Below are positions 20,912 through 23,920 of a DNA stretch of 23,920 nt, piece by piece. The stretch spans positions 1 through 23,920 of the forward strand of contig JASMTO010000153.1 in the NCBI GenBank assembly GCA_041694215.1. The letters are read 5' to 3'. Both the position numbers and the translations under genes were made by a program. This DNA comes from Flexistipes sp041694215 (GTDB lineage: Bacteria > Chrysiogenota > Deferribacteres > Deferribacterales > Flexistipitaceae). The notes beneath the pieces are model-generated. The model saw only the letters and a program-made list of their open reading frames with translations. It was not told the origin of the DNA and did not search any database. Position 1 is the first letter of the stretch. Each line of letters begins with the position of its first letter.

Positions 20912-22396
20912 ATGAAAGTTCTTTTGGTATATCCTAAATATCCAGAAACATTTTGGGGCTTTAAAAAAGCGCTGAGGTTTATTTCAAAAAAAGCGCCATT
21001 ACCCCCTCTTGGGCTTCTTACTGTTGCCTCTATCCTCCCTGAAGAATGGGAAAAAAAGCTTGTTGACTTGAATGTTGATAAATTGGAACAGGATGATATA
21101 GATTGGGCAGATATTGTATTTGTAAGCGGAATGCTTATTCAAAAGGAAAGTGCAAAAGAAATTATCCGACATTCCAAAGAAAGTGGCAAAATCGTAGTAG
21201 CAGGTGGACCTGCGTTCAACGCCGAGACTGACTCTTTCCCGGAAGTTGACCATTTCGTACTGGATGAGGCGGAGATTACCCTCCCACTTTTTTTAAATGA
21301 TTTAGCCACAGGAAAACTGCAAAAAATTTATACATCAGATGAACGTCCTGATATAACAAAAACACCAATCCCCATGTGGTCGCTTATCAATATGAAAAAA
21401 TATGCGGCAATGTCTATTCAGTATTCCAGAGGGTGCCCTTTTGATTGTGAATTCTGTGACATAATCCTTTTGAATGGCAGAATACCGAGAACAAAAACCC
21501 CCGATCAGATGACTGCTGAGCTTCAGGCATTGTACGATGCTGGATGGAGGGGCGGGGTATTTATTGTGGATGATAATTTTATCGGAAACAAAAAAAAGGT
21601 CAAAGAGATGCTGCCGCATATTATAGAATGGCAAAGGCAAAACAACTACCCATTTACCTTGTTTACTGAAGCATCTGTGGATCTGGGGGGAGATTTTGAA
21701 TTAATGGGGCTTATGAGTAAAGCCAATTTCAACAAGGTATTTCTCGGTATTGAAACACCCAATCCAGAAAGTCTCGTAGAATGCGGCAAAAATCAGAACA
21801 CAAGGTTTGATATCGCTGAATGTGTCCAAAATATACAACAGCACGGTATGCAGGTCATGGGGGGATTCATAGTTGGTTTTGATAATGATACAGAAGACAT
21901 TTTTGAATCACAGGTTAAATTTATTCAGAATATGGGGATAGTCACAGCAATGGTGGGCATCCTGGAAGCTGTCCCCAACACCAAGCTCTGGAAGAGACTT
22001 AAAGCAGAAGGGAGATTGCTCACCGAGGGGACGGGAAATAATACAGATACACATTTAAACTTCATACCAAAAATGGGCAAAAATAATCTTATTGAAGGAT
22101 ATAAATGGATTGTCAAAAAGATTTATTCCCCTCACTATTACTACGACAGAATTAACACTTTTGTAAAAAATTTTAATCCCACAGCAAAAGCTAAATTCTC
22201 ACTGGCAGATTTTGAAGCTTTAGTGAGAAGCATTTGGCGTATTGGGATTTTTTTCAAATCAAGTATTCTGTATTGGAAACTCATCATCAAAACGTCTTTT
22301 GTAAAATTCAGAGCTCTGCCAAGTGTAATAGAACTGGCTATTTTGGGGGTTCATTTTCAATACATTACAAAAAAAATTACACAGACAAAAACATGA
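20912..22396 (+). CDS. B12-binding-type radical SAM protein (DUF4070/HpnP-like)
   Basis: A protein of 494 residues. The N-terminal 140 residues form a cobalamin-binding Rossmann domain of the type MKVLLVYPKYPETFW...PPLGLLTVAS. The position of the usual DxHxxG ligand reads DLNVDK (52-57), so the histidine is replaced by Asn. The radical SAM core has YSRGCPFDCEFCD with C175, C179 and C182, then DDNFIGNKKK, GIETPNPESL, GGFIVGFD and GNNTDTHLNFIP. This pattern is shared by the DUF4070 radical SAM group, which includes the hopanoid C-2 methylase HpnP; no other hopanoid gene is in the window, so the methyl-transfer substrate is open. AGGAGG lies six bases before the ATG. The gene is single, has its own promoter, and is flanked by an inverted pair of dispersed repeats. 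Confidence 0.85.
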   Translation: MKVLLVYPKYPETFWGFKKALRFISKKAPLPPLGLLTVASILPEEWEKKLVDLNVDKLEQDDIDWADIVFVSGMLIQKESAKEIIRHSKESGKIVVAGGPAFNAETDSFPEVDHFVLDEAEITLPLFLNDLATGKLQKIYTSDERPDITKTPIPMWSLINMKKYAAMSIQYSRGCPFDCEFCDIILLNGRIPRTKTPDQMTAELQALYDAGWRGGVFIVDDNFIGNKKKVKEMLPHIIEWQRQNNYPFTLFTEASVDLGGDFELMGLMSKANFNKVFLGIETPNPESLVECGKNQNTRFDIAECVQNIQQHGMQVMGGFIVGFDNDTEDIFESQVKFIQNMGIVTAMVGILEAVPNTKLWKRLKAEGRLLTEGTGNNTDTHLNFIPKMGKNNLIEGYKWIVKKIYSPHYYYDRINTFVKNFNPTAKAKFSLADFEALVRSIWRIGIFFKSSILYWKLIIKTSFVKFRALPSVIELAILGVHFQYITKKITQTKT

Positions 22397-22671
22397 TTCT
22401 TGGTTTCTCATATTATTATTATTATGGAAAATTAACCACGATGAAGATTATCTACGTAATACAACTATTTTTAATGGCTCCCATGACAAAAGCTTTGAAT
22501 AATTAAAGCATTATAAATTTTTACCACCCCTTAAGCCTTTGATAAGAAGGGAGCCAAGTTCCTCCCCTAATTTAGGGGAGGTAGGTGGGCTACATACTCA
22601 AAGCTCTTTTTAATTTCTTTTTAGAGGCTTTTGCACAACCAAGATATCGTCACTTTTTACTATTTGCTAAA
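22397..22671. other. Repeat-bearing gap after the B12-radical SAM gene
   Basis: It holds a (TAT)5 run at 22411-22425 and the inverted copy of the dispersed repeat at 22523-22590. No gene or strong terminator for the upstream gene is evident, although the CCTCCCC-TAATTTA-GGGGAGG stem (22561-22581) could serve as one. Confidence 0.5.
22523..22590 (-). repeat. Dispersed repeat, right copy (inverted)
   Basis: It contains the stem CCTCCCC/GGGGAGG at 22561-22581. Its reverse complement aligns with 20582-20645, so the two copies face each other around the radical SAM gene. Confidence 0.6.
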
Positions 22672-22746
22672 TTAGCTTGTCTCTATTATTTTAATATCTA
22701 CGCCAACGGGTCTGTTTGTAGCTAATTTACCACTTTCAAACGGCAT
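22672..22746 (-). other. Short frame, possible gene remnant
   Basis: A 24-residue frame starting MPFESGK, with AGGTGA just upstream provided by the palindrome. The preceding codons continue the frame as GEN, so ENMPFESG resembles the post-motif-I signature (xNMPFxxxxFD) of SAM methyltransferases. It is probably debris of a methyltransferase gene rather than a working small gene. Confidence 0.25.
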
Positions 22747-22752
22747 ATTTTC

Positions 22753-22775
22753 ACCTACACTTCGTAAGTGTAGGT
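22753..22775. repeat. Palindromic repeat copy 4 (perfect arms)
   Basis: ACCTACACTT, loop CGT, AAGTGTAGGT: ten-base perfect arms. It lies inside a broken methyltransferase gene and is bracketed by two imperfect direct copies of about 21 bases (22731-22751 and 22784-22804; CAyTTTCAA-GGCATATTT in both). Confidence 0.75.
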
Positions 22776-23016
22776 ATGTATCTCATTTTCAAGTGGCATA
22801 TTTGCAACATCTGCTTCCACTTGACTTATCAGCTAAATATTGAAGAAGCATACCTGTCCCTGTGCATAAATCTACTATTATTTTATCTTTTTTGGGATCT
22901 ACCAAATCCACTAAGGCTTTTCTTGCTTGCCTTCCCTTATCTTTTGAATGTAATTCTACAAATTTATCGTAGATTCTTGAAAAAAGATTGTAGAATTTCC
23001 TTCTGTAAGCCCTCAA
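22755..23016 (-). pseudogene. Truncated SAM-dependent methyltransferase
   Basis: The reading frame starts with TTG at 23016, overlapping the hydrolase stop codon (TTGA), and encodes an N-terminal helix region followed by VDLCTGTGML, motif I of class I SAM methyltransferases (UbiE/MenG-like). After LLQYLADK it should continue for over 100 residues, but it ends at 22789. In the next frame the DNA reads VEADVANMPLENE, which is the motif expected about 25 residues later in such proteins, so roughly 70 bases seem deleted with a frameshift. That frame then runs into the palindrome and stops as TYTYEV at 22755. The catalytic domain is destroyed. Coupling to the upstream hydrolase suggests that they once formed an operon. 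Confidence 0.7.
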
Positions 23017-23849
23017 TTTACTTCTAACGTCCCTCCTACAGAGGCAAAGAAAAATCTATCTTTTAATTTATTGTATAATTTAGCTGACACCTCAAGGCCT
23101 GTGCAGTGAGATGCACCTAACTTTTTAATATTATATTTTTCTACAGCTTTTATAGTTTCTTCTATCTGTTGATCACTTGCAAAACCTAAATGGGTTCCTC
23201 CTAAAACAGCATAAATTTCGTTTGTGCCAGTCTTTTCCACAAAATGATTGATAATATTTATGATACCAGCGTGGGCACATCCCAAAATAATTACAAGTCC
23301 TTTACTTGTATTAACTGCAAGGGAGTAGTCATCAAGTATTTTATCATCTACTAAATTGTTATTGTCATCTATTAATTTCATACCCTCATCAATCTTTTCA
23401 AAGGGTGTTTTCCTTGTGATTTCACCTGATGAGTAGATACCTTTATCAATTTCAAAAAATTCTTTTGATAATAAAAACTCAGCACCTAAGCCCTCTAAAA
23501 ATTCCCTTTTAAATGGCATGCCTATAAATTTCTTATTATTATTAATTAGCCAAACTCTATCTTTAAATATATCCGGGTGGGCATATATGGTAAGAGGTGA
23601 TTTTACACTAAGCAGGTCGGGAATCCCAAGTGTATGATCGTAGTGCCCATGGGATAAATATAAAAATTCAATATTGCTAAGATCTTTTTTTAAAAACCTA
23701 CTATTATTTAATAAACCTTTGCCTTGGCCTGTATCAAAAAGAAAAACCCTGTCTTCATATTCTACATAAGCAGCAAAACCATGTTCACCAATTACCCCGA
23801 ATGGAACGATAACACTATTTTCACACAATACAGTTATTTTTAACTCCAT
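23013..23849 (-). CDS. MBL-fold metallohydrolase, COG1237 (dihydropterin synthase-like)
   Basis: A protein of 278 residues with the metallo-beta-lactamase fold. Zinc ligands: SHGHYDH at 66-72, then GCAHAG at 190-195, GGTHL near 217-221 and SHCTG at 247-251. This set, especially GCAHAG and the late SHCTG, is that of COG1237, which includes the archaeal 7,8-dihydropterin-6-methyl-4-(beta-D-ribofuranosyl)-aminobenzene-5'-phosphate synthase; many bacterial members have no known substrate. No signal peptide is present, so it is cytoplasmic. A GGGGGG stretch five bases before the ATG may act as ribosome binding site. The downstream methyltransferase gene overlaps its stop codon but is broken. Confidence 0.85.
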   Translation of the reverse strand: MELKITVLCENSVIVPFGVIGEHGFAAYVEYEDRVFLFDTGQGKGLLNNSRFLKKDLSNIEFLYLSHGHYDHTLGIPDLLSVKSPLTIYAHPDIFKDRVWLINNNKKFIGMPFKREFLEGLGAEFLLSKEFFEIDKGIYSSGEITRKTPFEKIDEGMKLIDDNNNLVDDKILDDYSLAVNTSKGLVIILGCAHAGIINIINHFVEKTGTNEIYAVLGGTHLGFASDQQIEETIKAVEKYNIKKLGASHCTGLEVSAKLYNKLKDRFFFASVGGTLEVN

Positions 23850-23920
23850 AATAACCCCCCAGTGTTTTTTTATAATGAAAAATTTAAGACACAGGATGTT
23901 TAGTGCAAGCAGAAATCCCT

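Noticed and set aside
20912..22396. Naming the radical SAM protein hpnP
   Set aside because: The motifs are shared by the wider DUF4070 group and no hopanoid gene is visible; family-level naming is safer.
22397..22506. Short plus-strand peptide starting at about 22441
   Set aside because: 21 codons with no ribosome binding site or features, in a repeat-bearing gap.
1..23920. tRNA, rRNA or riboswitch genes
   Set aside because: I saw no cloverleaf, rRNA-like or riboswitch-like segment on reading the gaps; a covariance-model search would settle it.

Overview
The window reads as a stretch of an AT-rich chromosome from an anaerobically respiring Gram-negative bacterium. The evidence is a Tat-exported DmsA-type molybdoenzyme, a multihaem c-type cytochrome, a protein with the features of an outer-membrane beta-barrel, and a dihydroorotate-dehydrogenase-like gene beside ftsK, uppP and an RNase J gene. 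Gene content and base composition would fit Deferribacterota (Flexistipes/Deferribacter relatives), but that assignment is an impression from memory, not a search result.

Layout. (a) 1-420, minus strand: the first 140 residues of an Rpn/YhgA-like nuclease, cut by the window edge. (b) 536-7750, minus strand: a compact housekeeping operon read in the order ubiB/aarF-like kinase, RNase J, uppP, ftsK, DHOD-like flavoprotein, with junctions that overlap or lie 8-15 bases apart. (c) 7912-9243, plus strand: a polytopic MATE/ANKH-like transporter, convergent with (d). (d) 9231-12337, minus strand: radical SAM protein (COG2108-like), TorD-type chaperone and a multi-cluster ferredoxin. (e) 12738-18269, minus strand: a four-gene respiratory operon (outer-membrane porin, hexahaem cytochrome c, DmsA-like catalytic subunit, DmsB-like FeS subunit) ending in a hairpin terminator. 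Every gene in it has an AGGAGG ribosome binding site. (f) 18684-20357, minus strand: a PAS-PAS-LuxR regulator immediately upstream of the respiratory operon. (g) 20912-22396, plus strand: a B12-binding-type radical SAM protein of the HpnP/DUF4070 kind, flanked by an inverted pair of a dispersed repeat. (h) 22672-23849, minus strand: an MBL-fold hydrolase followed by a broken SAM-dependent methyltransferase.

How the genes may work together. The centrepiece is (d)+(e)+(f). A DmsA/DmsB pair is encoded with a porin and a small multihaem cytochrome but with no DmsC/NrfD-type quinol-oxidising membrane subunit. That architecture recalls the Shewanella extracellular DMSO reductase set (DmsEFABGH), in which a porin-cytochrome conduit feeds an enzyme outside the outer membrane. 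Two iron-sulfur sites look altered: the FeS subunit has Leu where one cluster-III cysteine belongs, which predicts a [3Fe-4S] centre, and the catalytic subunit lacks the first cysteine of its FS0 motif. The TorD chaperone, radical SAM protein and ferredoxin of the next operon are good candidates for maturation or electron-supply partners. The substrate cannot be read from the sequence.

Intergenic DNA is unusually structured. It holds arrays of about four 6- or 7-base units beside several genes, a small palindrome (arms ACCTACACTT and AAGTGTAGGT) seen in four places and twice encoding the C-terminus of an open frame, and a roughly 65-base dispersed repeat.
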